A stretch of DNA of 64,000 nucleotides from Stenopsyche tienmushanensis (lineage: Eukaryota; Arthropoda; Insecta; Trichoptera; Stenopsychidae): contig WACJ01000285.1 of assembly GCA_008973525.1 (NCBI GenBank), positions 310,001 to 374,000 of the forward strand. Direction: 5' to 3'. Made by a program: the position numbers and the translations under genes. How positions within the stretch are numbered: the stretch's first letter is position 1; each line of letters opens with the position of its first letter. Positions 11,440 to 23,565 of this stretch are shown here, piece after piece. The notes under the pieces are model-generated. The model made no database searches and had not been told where the DNA came from. It saw only the letters and a program-made list of their open reading frames with translations.

Positions 11440-11660
11440 TCTGATATATTCCGTCCTTCTTTAGGTGCAATGTGTCGATTTAACAGTTTTGGCGCGTGCA
11501 TCATTTTCGGTTCGGTGATGGCGCGCAGGAGGCGGGAGTCGTCGGATAGCCTTGGCCGCGAGAGGACGTCCTTCCCGCGGCCAAATCTTTCTCATGATTT
11601 ATAAAGAAGTTAAAAAAGCTCAAGAAGAGAGTCTTTCTATTCGACGCCCGTTCATCCGCA
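11440..11660 (+). repeat. GC1 fragment with compensatory hairpin change
   Basis: A shortened GC1 copy. Its hairpin (11552-11584) reads TTGGCCGCG facing CGCGGCCAA, whereas the other copies read TTGGCTGCG facing CGCAGCCAA. Both sides of one pair have changed, so pairing is retained. The copy stops at CGACGCCCGTTCATCC. Confidence 0.7.
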
Positions 11661-13440
11661 AAAATATCGAATTCGATTTGTAAAATATTTAATTTTGATT
11701 TTTAAAAAACTACGAGGCAATTTATATTTGGTCGCATCTTATTAGCTGGTTAAACTACAAAAATGTATGATTTGCTTTTAAAATAAATTTCACTAATCCA
11801 CATATGCTCCTTGAACTGTATGTGGGACATTTTGCTTGCTTGTGTCATTAGCGATGAGTGAAATGTGGCAATTCTCCATAAGCCAAAAATTTTTTGGCCT
11901 CATTGCGAGTGATTCATTGGTGCATTTTAAATTTGAAGAATGTACGCTTTTCGCTTTCTGCATCGTATTTCATCCTTAACACTTTAAATGCCGGCGTGTT
12001 TAGAGGTATTCGAAATTGCGTAACAATACATATCACCCGCTGTCCTACGGGATCGTTTACGGGCTTTAAGTATTTCTTGTTCAGGATTGACACAACACTT
12101 GAATGAATATTTGTAATCTACTAATAATACTAATAAGAACATTTTTTTACAAAGCATCCTGATGAATACATCCAAAAAATATCGATTTAATTATGTAACA
12201 AATATCATTCAATGGGCAGCCCTGATGACATTTGTTGAATTTATTTAAAAATAAAATGGAAACTGTGAGATCTATTAACACTCTCGTCGCCCAGTCTGAA
12301 TCAGTGTTGTCTCTTAAGGGGGTATTCCAATGTGACGGATTGGAAAAATCGATTTTTTTTTTTGCATTTTTCGATTTTCAGCACTATCATGGCAATCTTT
12401 GAAATCTCTAAGTTGTGCTGCTTAATGCTTGATTTTTTTTTAAATAAATAAATATTTTTGATCATTCAATTTTTTTTTCCTTTTCCTTGAACATATCTTC
12501 AAGATAAAAAAATACTTTAAATTCTTACCTATTGCAATGTTACATATGGGAAGCTCATACGTTCCAAGCGTTCTTATAAATAAATTCAAACGACGCTCTA
12601 AGCTTCTGGACAGTGTTTTCAAGTCAAAATCGCGTTAATTGGGTGCTTCATTACTAGACTGTGTGTCTGTCGATCGAAATTGCAAACACGAACAGTCGCC
12701 TCTTATTATATAATTTATTCAGAATAGCACATTCTAGTAAACGAAAATAGAAACAGTGCATTTTAGACTTCAATGCACGCTCGGTCGTCATTTGACTCTT
12801 TCTATAAACAAAACTGTTAAGCCAGAAGCAAACATCCTGTGCTTTTTTGCAAGACAAATTCTTGCAATATGAATTTCAACACGCGAGGTTAATAGACACA
12901 TTTAAAATTAATAAAAAAAAAGCTTATATTCGCTCGCAAAAAAATTATGTATAGCGAAATGACGGATTAAAACCGATCCAAAGGCGGAAAGCGACGGAAG
13001 AAACTACAAAGACGATTCTGACATTTAAGAATTTGCTCCAAAAGTTTCCCAACCAAATGACAGCGATCCCAAATTAAATATTTATCGGATCGAATTAAAC
13101 ATTCACAGCGCCGAAAGCCAAATTACGACTGTACAATTCGACGCATTAACGCCAATTAGGAGGCATTAATACTTAAAGGTGATTATTTTGGCGCCACAGG
13201 ATCGAATAATGGGTAATGAAATCCTAATTTTATTATCCTTAAAAGCCAATACGTGTACATCCTAATGGAAACGACATCCGTTGCATATTAAATAAGTGAC
13301 ACCGGAATAATTTATTCAAATTCGACTTTACGTTTTATAAAGGATTTGGGATGTCTACTAAGAGTTTGGATCGTGAGATCTGTCGGAATAATAGAGCAGA
13401 ACTGTCTGGCAAATTGACGATGTCGAACGAATTGACATAG
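11660..13440. other. anonymous DNA with an empty-site paralog
   Basis: No gene was seen. The part 12111-12229 matches the flanks of the insertion at 20990-21570 without the insertion. At 12276 a TTAACACTCTCGTCGCCC motif resembles the end of another TTAA-type element, and its reverse is at 37360-37376. Confidence 0.5.
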
Positions 13441-13444
13441 CACT

Positions 13445-14110
13445 CTCATTGAAAGCTGATTATGATCCATCGTACGAATCAACGACAATTATTGCAATTG
13501 AAAGCGAACCGAATGACGGATTCGATAGACCCAAAAAAAATAGCTGGTCGAATAAAAACGATGCGTTCCAAGCACAACAATTATGCTCTATATGTTGTTG
13601 TACATATAACGAAAAAAAATATGATTTGCATGTGGAGAATTGTGTCCAGTTTGCTCACGTACGTGATTGATTGGAGATGTGGAGATTCCACCTTCGAAGC
13701 AAGTTCGGGTTGGCTTGAAAAATTCAGACAAGGACGACAAGGTATCAGGGAACTTGAAATTCATGAAGAAAAGCTTTCTGCTGACATACCTTCAGCAAAC
13801 ACATTCATTGACACATTGAGACTATTTGTGGAGAAGAAAGGATTCGGCGAAGAATTTATATACAATGGCTGGTGAGAGCGGCTTAAATTGGAAAAAAAAA
13901 ACTACCCAACAAATCTGTACCATCAAGGCGTGGAAATACTGCATCTGGGTACAAAACTAGTAAAGATTGTATCACTACATTGGTGTGTGCGAATACAACA
14001 GGCAGACACAGACGACCACTGTTTGTCATTGAAAAATCGAAGAAGCCCAGATGCTTTAAAAATACAATATCAAAAGTCTTCCAGTTGAATATGATCTTCA
14101 GAAAAAAGTC
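13445..14110 (+). pseudogene. pogo/Tigger-like transposase relic
   Basis: The frame ending at 13875 contains ASSGWLEKFRQGRQGIREL followed by EEKLSAD and an IYN motif. This is the layout of the CENP-B-type DNA-binding domain and the approach to the first catalytic aspartate in pogo/Tigger/JERKY transposases. A shifted frame then reads SGLNWKKLPNKS and later GRHRRPL...EKSKKPRCFK. Just after IYN the expected aspartate codon appears as GGT (Gly) beside a one-base frameshift, so the first catalytic residue is lost. There is no downstream third-acid region and no visible ends. Confidence 0.75.
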
Positions 14111-14336
14111 TCTGTAGAGTCGGTAGAGTTTTAACCATATCGATAAATATATTATTATATTGCTAGCACAAATTTCTATATGGTTAAATTACGATGCAAA
14201 TGATCTAGGATTCCAAATTTTGGAATCTCAGAAGAATAAGGTCGAGAAGACGAAGAAGAGATTTGCGAAGGGGGAGATATTGGTCCTATGCATTCTGAAG
14301 CTTTTCAGTGTTTAAATGTCATTATGGCTATTTAGG

Positions 14337-15009
14337 GTCCAACGGCAGGGAGCGCTACACCACAGCATACAGAACAGTATCTGAAGAAGCGGTGTTCGTG
14401 ATCACTGGAATCACCCTGCTGGACTTTCAAGCAAAATAGAGAGCATTGAAATTCGAAGATCCCAAAAACCACAACGAGCATGACCAGAGAGAGACTGAAG
14501 AAAGCCTGGCAGTAGAGATGGACCCACCGACTTATCCCGGTCGTAAGCCAGTGTCCACACTGGGTATGGATGTTTCGGTGCGTATTTGAAACAGATTGGC
14601 AAGGAAGCATCCGCGGCGTACACACCATCATGCTTGGACACCCCAGAGAAACACGATGAAACAAGCACTCGGGGTAGCCGAGTTCAACGTTGACGACATG
14701 GTCAACAGCGTGATTACAAGCAAGAAGAACTGGACATTTGGTGCGATTACGTTGAAGAAATTCCGAGCGCCAAAGAGGACAGTGAGAGAAAGAGGTGCAG
14801 AGCGGCTCTCCAACACTAGAATAGGGCCAATTACTTAAGGCCAGACTACTACAGACTGTCCCCCTGAAGCAATGTGGAAAACAATACCAGGCGGCAGGCG
14901 GGCAGAGAAGGACAAGGGAGCGGTTTTAGTCAGTAAGGATCTGACACTACCCTGGGATCAAACCCAGGATGTCTTATGCAAGATTCCCTTCCCACAGGAA
15001 AAAAAACTA
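14337..15009 (+). mobile_element. R1-clade LINE, degraded 3' end
   Basis: This aligns by eye to the C-terminal half of the LINE at 30897-32107: AYRTVSEEAV, a stretch resembling the R-W-TGHG segment, and QALGVAEFNVDDMV, all broken by frameshifts. The 3' end TCCCACAGG is followed by eight A residues at about 15000-15008. It is 5'-truncated and older than the 31 kb copy. No target duplication was found. Confidence 0.75.
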
Positions 15010-16035
15010 GCTGCGGCCCCGCTTCAATTCATCAGACCAATATGTGCCAACATAGTGCATCAATTAATCGTCTCGCCAAAAAAATCTGCGCACGAATAAT
15101 GGTTGTACTAATTTTAAAACCTTCTCGGATACACGCCCAATAACTCACCGAGGTTTCATCGCAATCGGATGAACGGTATAAGGATGTATACCTAACAAAC
15201 CCCTCGCTTCTCGACAACATTCATTTATATATTAATATAAAAGATGTGTATATAAATGTAGACAAGTAAAAAATATTCATATTTTCCCTGTCAATTAACA
15301 TTATTTTCGATTATTCAGATTTTCGTTATCCGGACTATTTTCACCCCGAAATAGTTCGGATAATCGAGGTTCTACTGTATATCCGCAATGACATGACAAA
15401 ATGTTTTTTGTGCTATAGTAACTAATAATTATATTATTAGAAAGAGAAAATGCACATAGAACAATGATGACATTGACACTGCATATTATTTCTTCTTCTG
15501 AAGAAAAAAAAAAAGGTTTAAATGTATTTTAATCAAAATTCTATTACAATATTATACTTTTTTTTAATTATTAAATTACAAATTTAAATGAAATAAATCA
15601 ATCTGCGATAGTGCCAAATGTTGTCCATGTCTGTTTTAAGATTGTTCTCTTTTAGAATTTTTTAGCCAGACATATGAACAAATCAATATAACATATACAA
15701 TAGGAAAGAAAAGCAGGCATGGCTATTTATGGGTTTAGGCGTCACTTTATTACTGGACGTTATTTAAATATATATTATAATCAGTGTTAGTCACATCTGC
15801 ATTCTTAAGGCGGATTAGTCATTTGATGATAAAAATTGCATCATGACGTACAAATAAATTATTTTGAGATAATAAAATATTTTGTACATAACGATACGGG
15901 GTGTTAGAGAACATTGTCCATCAATAGTAGAAATTATTCTTCAATATTCTTGCATTTTTTTACTGAAATGGTATCATCAACATTTTTATTATTTCACACG
16001 ACCGTCTATTGTTATTAAGATGGCGCGTCATTTCA
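15010..16035. other. anonymous AT-rich DNA
   Basis: No coding region. The stretch around 15120-15180 (ACACGCCCAATAACTCACC) is shared in diverged form with 40850-40900, so a dispersed repeat passes through. Confidence 0.4.
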
Positions 16036-16067
16036 AACGTTAACACTTTCGTGGCCGGTGATGCATA

Positions 16068-17027
16068 CAGAGCCGTAACTAGGGTATGATGCGCCCGTGG
16101 CAAAAATCTAAATTGCGCCCCCCCCCCCCTTCCCTCATTTTTTCGTGATATCAAGAAGTTGTTCATTTGTCAATTTTTTTCTATAGATCTGAAAATAAAT
16201 TTTTGATTTTTAATATGTGCAAGAGAAGAATATAATAACCTATTAATGTATAAAATTAAAAACTAAGTCGGCGCTTTTTAGTTAAATTTTCATATATTCT
16301 TGACAAATTTTACCCCAAAAAAGTAATTTTTTAACGCGAAAACCTTAAAACTTCAAGTATATCCAATCAAAAATATTATACTGAAAAAAATCCCAAAAAT
16401 TCAGCCATTTCGATTTAAAACTTTTTAAGCCCAAACTTAAGTCGTTTTTGAAAATACAGATTCGAGATTCGAGATAATCTCATTTAACCCATTGACGCAC
16501 AGTTACCGTCAAATACCGTCATAAGTCAGCAGATAATACCTGCTTATTACGCCAGATAAGTCCATACATACCATCTTCGCCGACACTTCAAATCAAAGAC
16601 TCTCAAGCTTGACATCGATTATCTGTCCAGTGGCTTTATCTACTTCGAGTCAATTTTCAGAGTAATGAGAATGAGAAGTACTTGTTTCCAACCTTTTTTA
16701 TTGTGACAGAGGATCCTGTTTAATTTTTCTTATATTATATTTGGATAAGATAAGATTTGAAGTGCTGCGAAGAAAATATGCAGACTTATCTGGCACAATA
16801 AGCAAGTATTATCTGCAAACGAAGACGCAGGGGAACCCCACGCAAGATACCGAAAATGACTCCGTAATACTATGTCAATTAACGCGTATTATTTAGAGTA
16901 GAATGGTCAAGTAAAATAAAAACCACGCGCAACTCTCTCAATCGGGTCGGTATCCTACGTTTTGCGCCCCAAGCCCAGTTGCGCCCGTGGCAGGCGCCTG
17001 CTTTGCCACGCCCTAGTTACGACCCTG
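16068..17027 (+). mobile_element. hAT-B element, full length, 8-bp TSD
   Basis: This 960-bp element is flanked by a perfect 8-bp duplication GATGCATA (16060-16067 and 17028-17035). Inverted ends are CAGAGCCGTAACTAGGG and CAGGGTCGTAACTAGGG (15 of 17 match). The GCGCCCGTGG motif follows at both sides. It contains no long frame, so it is a non-autonomous hAT. Related pieces lie near 1912, 29150, 30478, 46495, 48660 and 60965. Confidence 0.9.
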
Positions 17028-17092
17028 GATGCATATGCTGCATCACGGGTTTGACCATTGGTGGCCGCACGATGCCACATATGCATCATGAT

Positions 17093-17531
17093 TAGGGAAT
17101 CCAATCCCGGGATCCTGGACAGTTTTAGGTGCTCATAAATCCCGGGATTATTAAACGTAAACCTGAAAAATTCGGGATTGAAATTTTTATCCAACAGAAA
17201 TCGTATACCTCAACAACACCATGAAAGCTATTAAATCGAGACATTCCCGCCGAAATCTGGACGCTTGGAAACAGTGGTGTAACTATTAATTTGCGAGCTT
17301 AGGCGACGCCTAGGGATAGTAACTGTCTAATCTATGTATACATATATGTATTTCAAATTGTTATATTAACCTTTCCCTACCGGTGATGTATTTATTACAC
17401 CTCGACTCTAATAATGGGAATATCGATATGAAATATAATAGACACGGGGTTCAGAATTTTTGTATTCCTCCGTAATATAATAACGAATCACATCAAAGTA
17501 TTATAGCATATAAGTATCATCAGAAATCGGG
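17093..17531 (+). mobile_element. hAT-A copy, 3' truncated
   Basis: It begins with the intact terminus TAGGGAATCCAATCCCGGG and follows the family consensus through to ATCATCAGAAATCGG, then stops. The 3' end is missing, so no target duplication can be assigned. It lies inside the TTAA element and next to hAT-B. Confidence 0.85.
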
Positions 17532-17568
17532 TTACTTTGGTTTTTTGATGCGGCCACGATAGTGTTAA

Positions 17569-18700
17569 AACAATAAATTAACATGACAGTGAAGAATAGA
17601 TCGCTGTATAATGCGAGGGTTAGCGACCATTTATGACCTTCTCATCCTTATTTTGTTCTCTTCCCCTTTATATTTTTAGGCATTGGATATGTTACAAAAA
17701 TCGGGACGATGATGCACTTCAAGACAAAAATACGCGGACGTCTCGAGGAATGCCCGATTAATTTCCCCCAGAATATTAAACACAATCGATTTTGAGCTTA
17801 GGTCATGTGAAATATGTGTTAATCCTAAGAGATTCATTATTATAACTCAAGTCAAGCCTACTGGTTTCTTATTGATGTGCTATATTTGTTATGGAATGTA
17901 GATGATGATCTATAGTTATTAGAATATAATTCAGTCAATCTGAAGTGGCCCTGCCCGATTTTATAAACCGCCTTTATAAATACATACATATTTTAGATTT
18001 AACCCGGATCTTTTGGAATCATTGCAGATCCAGTGCTGTTTTAGTATCCAATAATTTTAAAGAAATATTTTGATCTGTGGTCGTAATAGCACGATTTAAT
18101 CATATGGATACGAGAGAGAGAGACGGGTGTCTTGCGTTTCATCATACACTCATATCGGTAGCAAGGTTGTGCTGTAAAGGCGCCCATACACGTTTTAATG
18201 CGCGTTAAGAATTCGGCGCAGATGAATTTTTCTGAACTGGTGAAATATAACCTTTTGTGTCATCTATAGACATTATTCAAAATCATTATGTAAAATCAAA
18301 ATAAAATTTGAATGATAATAAAAATACAATAAAAATTGCAAATTCTTTCCGCTCACAATTCACTATGTCGCTTTGTTACGAACAAAGCTTAAGAACAGAA
18401 TGAGTGTCAAGAAGTCGAGGCTCGATTGTTCGTGTTGTCTTGAGAGCAGGCGTTTGTTTATATAAATAACATACTCGCATCATTCTTATCGTTGATCAAT
18501 TTTGATATTTCCCCTTGACTGTTCTGGAGTGGCGTCATTAGCCAAGTATCACCACTCCTTTGCAAAATCTACTCATTCAGAAGTAAACTGGCAGGTTTGC
18601 ACGGTAAGCCCGTCCATTTATTTTAGCAGCACATGAATAGGCAAAAATAGTTGACAATTAAGAAATATTCCAATGAAATGAACGAATATTGTGTGCTATT
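17569..18700. other. anonymous DNA with one shared block
   Basis: No gene seen. The block 18150-18230 (TGTGCTGTAAAGGCGCCCATACACG-like) recurs at 58790-58860 beside the mariner relic there. It is probably a DNA-transposon scrap. Confidence 0.4.
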
Positions 18701-18704
18701 GTAG

Positions 18705-19136
18705 CGTGAGCGATTTAGCATCCCCGGATTTTCATGGCGGATTTTCTGCCATCTTAACCTCTTAACGCCTCACATTGTCAGCGCGCGTTGTTTGTCTTCG
18801 ACACCAGTGCAATGGTGAGACAGGGGCACTCTCGGGGGCAGAGTCCCCAGGCAGCTCCCCGCCAAATAGTAAGACTCTCTTCTCTAAATAACTATTTATT
18901 TCACACGAGAGAGAATTCTGGCTGCAAGAAGGACGACCTCCCGTAGCCAAAACTCTTCTCGACTAAGAGTCGGTCGGTAATTCCAGATGCAATATCCCAG
19001 CAGTGCCCCAGAAGATGGCACTGTTTAAATAGCACATTGCACCTGAAGAGAGACGGAAGATGTCGCTGTTGATCCAGAGAATTTAATATGTTCAGACTAA
19101 CAGCGCTATTGCGTGTGGATGTCAAATCGCCCACGC
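18705..19136 (-). repeat. GC1 repeat with terminal inverted repeats
   Basis: The left end TGTAGCGTGAGCGATTT and the reversed right end TGCAGCGTGGGCGATTT match closely, continuing to CATCC on both sides, and both may sit beside a TA dinucleotide. The copy carries the hairpin (18919-18948) and the CACATTGCACCTGAAGAGAG block. It suggests GC1 is a DNA transposon derivative of about 430 bp. Other copies lack one or both of these ends. Confidence 0.6.
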
Positions 19137-20080
19137 TGCACTATCAACAGTGTTGAGGTTCATTTATTGAGCTTCGTCCATTATCAAAGTGGATTTACAT
19201 TAGAGCATAGCATGTCTGCTCTCCGGCCCGAATGGGTTAAAGATGAAAAGCGAAGCTTTTGTAATACTGCCTACAAATTCAAATTTGTAACACTTAGTCT
19301 GGCGATTTCGATTTATTAATAAGGTTATTATGACATTCTCCGTATACTATCGTGTAGTGTCTGTCTATTATATCGTTTCCGAGAATTTATCGAACAACCC
19401 TCACATATTGTAAAAAAAAGAAGGGCCCGCACGCAAGGGGGAAGCCGTCCGGGTTATATTCTTCGACAAAAAAATTGCTTGAAAAACTTTTAAGGTCTTA
19501 AATAGACAATAATGTATGGAGCTGAATATGGAACGTTCCAACGAGGACACAGCGTTTAATTTTAAAATTTATTGCCTTTATTTCCTGTCCTTCTAATGGA
19601 AGTTGTTATGTAGGCAGTAAACAATTTTATTGTCAGAAAACGTCCCGGGCAAATGCCGGCTGTAAATGGCCTTTAAAATAATTTAACTCACAAGGCATTT
19701 GACTATCGTTTTGGCGGATTTAATATGTGCGTTTTCCATTTACGCTGATGTGTTGCAACGACAGTGAATGGTGTCGTTGATTGAACAAAAGTAGTAATTT
19801 AGTATAATTTCGTTTTTTCCTATTTGATCTATTTTTGTTTTCTATTTCGAACGCCCACTCAATCGAGACACTTAAAACGGCCTAGCATTTTATCTGAGAG
19901 TATAATGCATTTTTAACGCATGTAATATGCATCCACGTCGTTGCTTTTAATAGACGTTTAAATATTACAGTCTTTACAACTCTATGTGCTAGGTAGGAAT
20001 TCGATCGGTATTGCAAATCGAATGCGGTTTATGACTTTGTTATGGGGCTTAACCCCAGCATTGAAAGATTGATTGATTGA
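19137..20080. other. anonymous DNA
   Basis: No recognisable gene or shared repeat was seen apart from short chance frames. Confidence 0.4.
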
Positions 20081-20087
20081 TTACTGA

Positions 20088-20667
20088 TTAGGGAATTCAG
20101 CCCTGAGCATAAGTAACATTAAAGCAACAAGTGTTTCGTCATTTAGTCTGGATCTGATTTTGGAAGCCCGGCGCCAAGCCCGCTCAGCCTCCACACTCTT
20201 TAGAGGTATCATCATCAGATATTTAAATGCTAGAATTGATGACTGCGTCAGCTCCCATTTTCTTATAAAACCATCAATCTGACTGATAAAATTCCTTTCT
20301 GCTGAGACACGGAATAAAACTCGCAAAAATCCCGATTTCCCGACGAATTATTTATTTCCGTCGCTGCAGATGAATACTCATATACTACAATACTTTGATG
20401 TGATCCGTAATCATATTACGGAGGAATGAAAAAAAAATTTGAACCCCATATCTATTATATTTCATATAGATATTCGCATTATTAGAGTCGATGTGTAGTA
20501 AATACATCACCGGTAGGGAAAGGTTTATATAACAATTTGAAAAGCATATATGTACTGTATATATGTATACATAGATTAGACAGTCGTTGCCAAAATTTCA
20601 ATCCCGAATTTTTCGGGACTACGTTTACTAATCCAGGGATTCATGAGCACCTAAAAATCCCGGATCT
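20088..20667 (-). mobile_element. hAT-A copy with transposase C-terminal domain
   Basis: On the minus strand an 81-codon frame (20326 to 20081) reads LAFKYLMMIPLKSVEAERAW...KIRSRLNDETLVALMLL. This is the C-terminal dimerisation region typical of hAT transposases, and is the best preserved coding remnant of the family in this window. The catalytic core is absent. The outer end at 20667 is lost where a pair of small facing TTAA-type ends begins. Confidence 0.85.
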
Positions 20668-20727
20668 CTTAGCCCTTTACGGTCCAAAAAAAACAACAGA
20701 GGACAGAGGACCGCAAAGAGTTAAAGA
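20667..20727. repeat. pair of facing piggyBac-type ends
   Basis: CCCTTTACGGTCC and GGACCGCAAAGAGTTAA face each other across about 30 bp. The right one resembles the solo end at 5448. This may be an extreme internal-deletion product of a TTAA element. Confidence 0.4.
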
Positions 20728-20989
20728 CCTAAAGAAACTCATAAAACTTTAAGTAGTTCTTACAAAAGAGTTTTTTTTCAAGCTAAAGTAAATTTAACCG
20801 ATATCTCCTATAATGTTTGTGCTATTCATTTTTAAAATAAAATTTCGTATATAGTTTTGAACATTTTTTCTTCAAGATTGTTACAACGCAATGGATATAT
20901 TTTTATTTTGTCAATATTATAAACACGTCATTGAAATAGACTGTTTAATTAGGGTTGTCTCGATTTACTAATAAAACTAATAAGAACAG

Positions 20990-21570
20990 ATGACAGATAA
21001 CAGACAGCTACTAACAGGCTTGTAGGGCCTGTTATAACGACCCTATTGCTGGCGCTGCTGCAAGGTCTATTCCGGGTAACCCCGGATTAGCCACACAGAG
21101 ATCCACTGATATTTAATTCCACGGGAAACACTACGCACAGAGCATCCAGAAGTGCGCCCCCTTTTGCTCCGCGCCCTCCAGAAGAGACGAGGTTTCCACA
21201 GGAAGACGATTCAAGGGAATACTACCGTGGGCTCAGAAGGGGGCTGATGGAGCAGATGACGGACTAGCCACGGAGACTCCAGTGTATGAACTAGGCTATT
21301 ATAAAGATAGTGGTGATGCCTTTGATCCATCAACATTTGTAATTAGCAGTTCCATACACCCATTTACGGGTACGCAGAACAGAGTGACCTGCGTACCCAA
21401 CTCATGTTAGCTGGGCTACCCCAGCATCGTTTGATGAGCAAAACGACGAGCTGCTTTCGCGCACCTCCACTCCACATCATTACCCCAGGTGTTCAAACGA
21501 TACCCACGGGCGCAAAGTTGACTCCCCCCCCCTGGGATTTTATGGGCAGACATCGTAGAGTCCAACCCGG
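20990..21570. mobile_element. 581-bp insertion with 14-bp TSD and a known empty site
   Basis: ACTAATAAGAACAG (20976-20989) and ACTAACAAGAACAG (21571-21584) flank this segment and differ at one base. The flanking repeat exists without the insertion at 12111-12229. A 14-bp duplication points to target-primed (non-LTR) insertion, but no poly(A) is visible at either end. The interior is related to 10330-10985 and has no clear coding frame. Orientation is uncertain. Confidence 0.75.
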
Positions 21571-22139
21571 ACTAACAAGAACAGTTTTTTTATAAAAAAA
21601 ATCTAAATAATACACCCCAAAATAGATTCAGTTACGTAGCAAAGATCATTCAATGGGCAACTAATTTTACACTTTAGGCGAAGTTTAGCGCGGACACCCG
21701 GACTGTAAGGTGTTAACACGTTATACGCGGGAAGGATGATTTTATAATCTGGTGTTTATCGTTTATAAATTACCCGATTTATTTTATTAAATACTTTAAC
21801 TATCTTATGTAGACTGAAACAAAAATAAGCATCTAGCCAAGGCTTGTTAAAAACTTATCGTATTTTTCCGAACTTTGTATCGGATATGTATTATCTTTTC
21901 AATAGCAACTTAAGTAATCAGCGATGTTTCGATACAAAACTGAAACTTGAGATCCATGCTCGAAATAGTTTATTGCTACGTCGAGTTCTCATATTTTTTT
22001 AAAGAGACCTTTATGCTTCAATGGAAGAATGGCAAATGCCAACGCGACAGTGTCGAGTTTGCATAGTCGTGCAAATCGACTTGTTATAAATGTGCTTTCT
22101 GTAATATAGCCATACTAAGGGGTTATTGTATCCAAAAAT

Positions 22140-22722
22140 ATCCGCCGAAATCTGGACGCTTGGAAACAGTGGTGTAACTATTAATTGGCGAGCTTAGGCG
22201 ACGCCTAGGGGCATTAACTGTCTAATCTATGTATACATATAAGCTTTTCAAATTGTTATATTAACCTTTCCCTACCGGTGATGTATTTACTACACCTAGA
22301 CTCTAATAATGGGAATTTCGATATGAAATATAATAGATACGGGCTTCAGAATTTTTGTATTCCTCCGTAATATAATTATGAATCACGTCAAAGTATTATA
22401 GTAAATAAGTATCCATCTGCAGCGACGGAAATAAATAATTTGTCGGGAAATCGGGAATTTTGCGAGTTTTAGTTCATGTCTCGGCAGAGAGGAATTTTAT
22501 CAGTCACATTGATGGTGTTATACGAAAATGGGGTTCACGCGGTCATCAACTCGAACTGGCATTTAAATATCTGATGACGATACCTCCGACGAGTGTGGAG
22601 GCTGAGATCCAGACTAAATGACGAAAAATTCGATGCCTCAATGTTCCTCCCGATGAAAATCCTTGGTATTGATGATTTTCGTAGTTATTTTTTCCATTTC
22701 TCTCTTCCATTGAATCCCTAGT
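22140..22722 (+). mobile_element. hAT-A copy, 5' truncated
   Basis: It starts at CCGCCGAAATCTGGACGCTTGG, passes through the internal block and the transposase C-terminal remnant (TSVEAE then a deletion to IQTK), and may end at TTGAATCCCTA (22722). The segment before that end does not match the family well, so the right limit is uncertain. Confidence 0.75.
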
Positions 22723-23565
22723 CCTAAAAAATCCTTTATTCAATAAAAAGACGTGAGAAGGCATGTTTGAATAACCACAGCAACCAAATGCCAACCGATA
22801 CCCAAAACATTTTCAATTACGTTGAAAAAAAAACAAATTTATCAGATTCAACATGTGTAATATGAAACGTATGAAACATTATAACATATTTGTTGCGGGT
22901 CTTCGAAATTCAATATTCAATAGGTAAATTGTTTCATACACACCCATCGACCTGTGTATGGGATACACTCAATATTTGAACTCGTGTTATTGCCTGCAAA
23001 TGAACTGTAACCAATTCATATGTACAATTCGGCGATGAATTTCAAACGAAATTTAACTGTGGTATTTCGCGCTTAAAAATGCAATCATCGAGGAATATAA
23101 TTTAGTGGACAAATCTGGGCTAATCATGCATAGTCACAAAATAATCAAAATATTTCATTAATTCGTTTGGTTTCGTCTCTGTCTCTGATTTCGATTTCGA
23201 AATAATCTCCCATGGATAAGGTCTGAATGGATTGCAATCGCAAGGCAATCACGCAAATCATGTTAGCATTGTTCGATAAATGTAAAATGAATCCTGTGTA
23301 TTGAAGCAATAAAAAGACACAGATAGTAAATCCGAAGAAATGCTTGATGTTATAAATGACGAATCATTAAATGATATTAGCGAAGAGACGTAATATATGG
23401 AATAATTCATAGATCCTATTTTTGCTTTAAAATCGCTTTTTGACATATAAATAGCGGGACACGAGATTTCTCCTGTTCGCAAAGGCTGTGCATAAACCGC
23501 GGGACATAAGAAACTTTCGAAATTAAGACCTTCTGACTAGGAAATCCATTCGTTTCGTCGATCCG
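22723..23565. other. anonymous AT-rich DNA
   Basis: No coding region recognised. A plus-strand acidic stretch near 23320-23390 has no identifiable homology. Confidence 0.4.

Larger units (their letters stand above)
16040..17568. mobile_element. TTAA-ended MITE (outer shell of a nest)
   Basis: The ends are TTAACACTTTCGTGGCCG (left) and, reversed at the right, TTAACACTATCGTGGCCG, differing at one of 18 positions and abutting TTAA at 16040-16043 and 17565-17568. Without its inserts only about 110 bp remain (16044-16067, 17036-17092, 17532-17564). The TTAA target suggests piggyBac-type mobilisation. Two hAT elements have inserted into it. Confidence 0.75.

Noticed and set aside
22712..22730. hAT-A right end followed by GTCCTAAA, like the GTCCTAAG target at 4044
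   Set aside because: The preceding segment does not match the element well, so the end is uncertain and the similarity may be chance.
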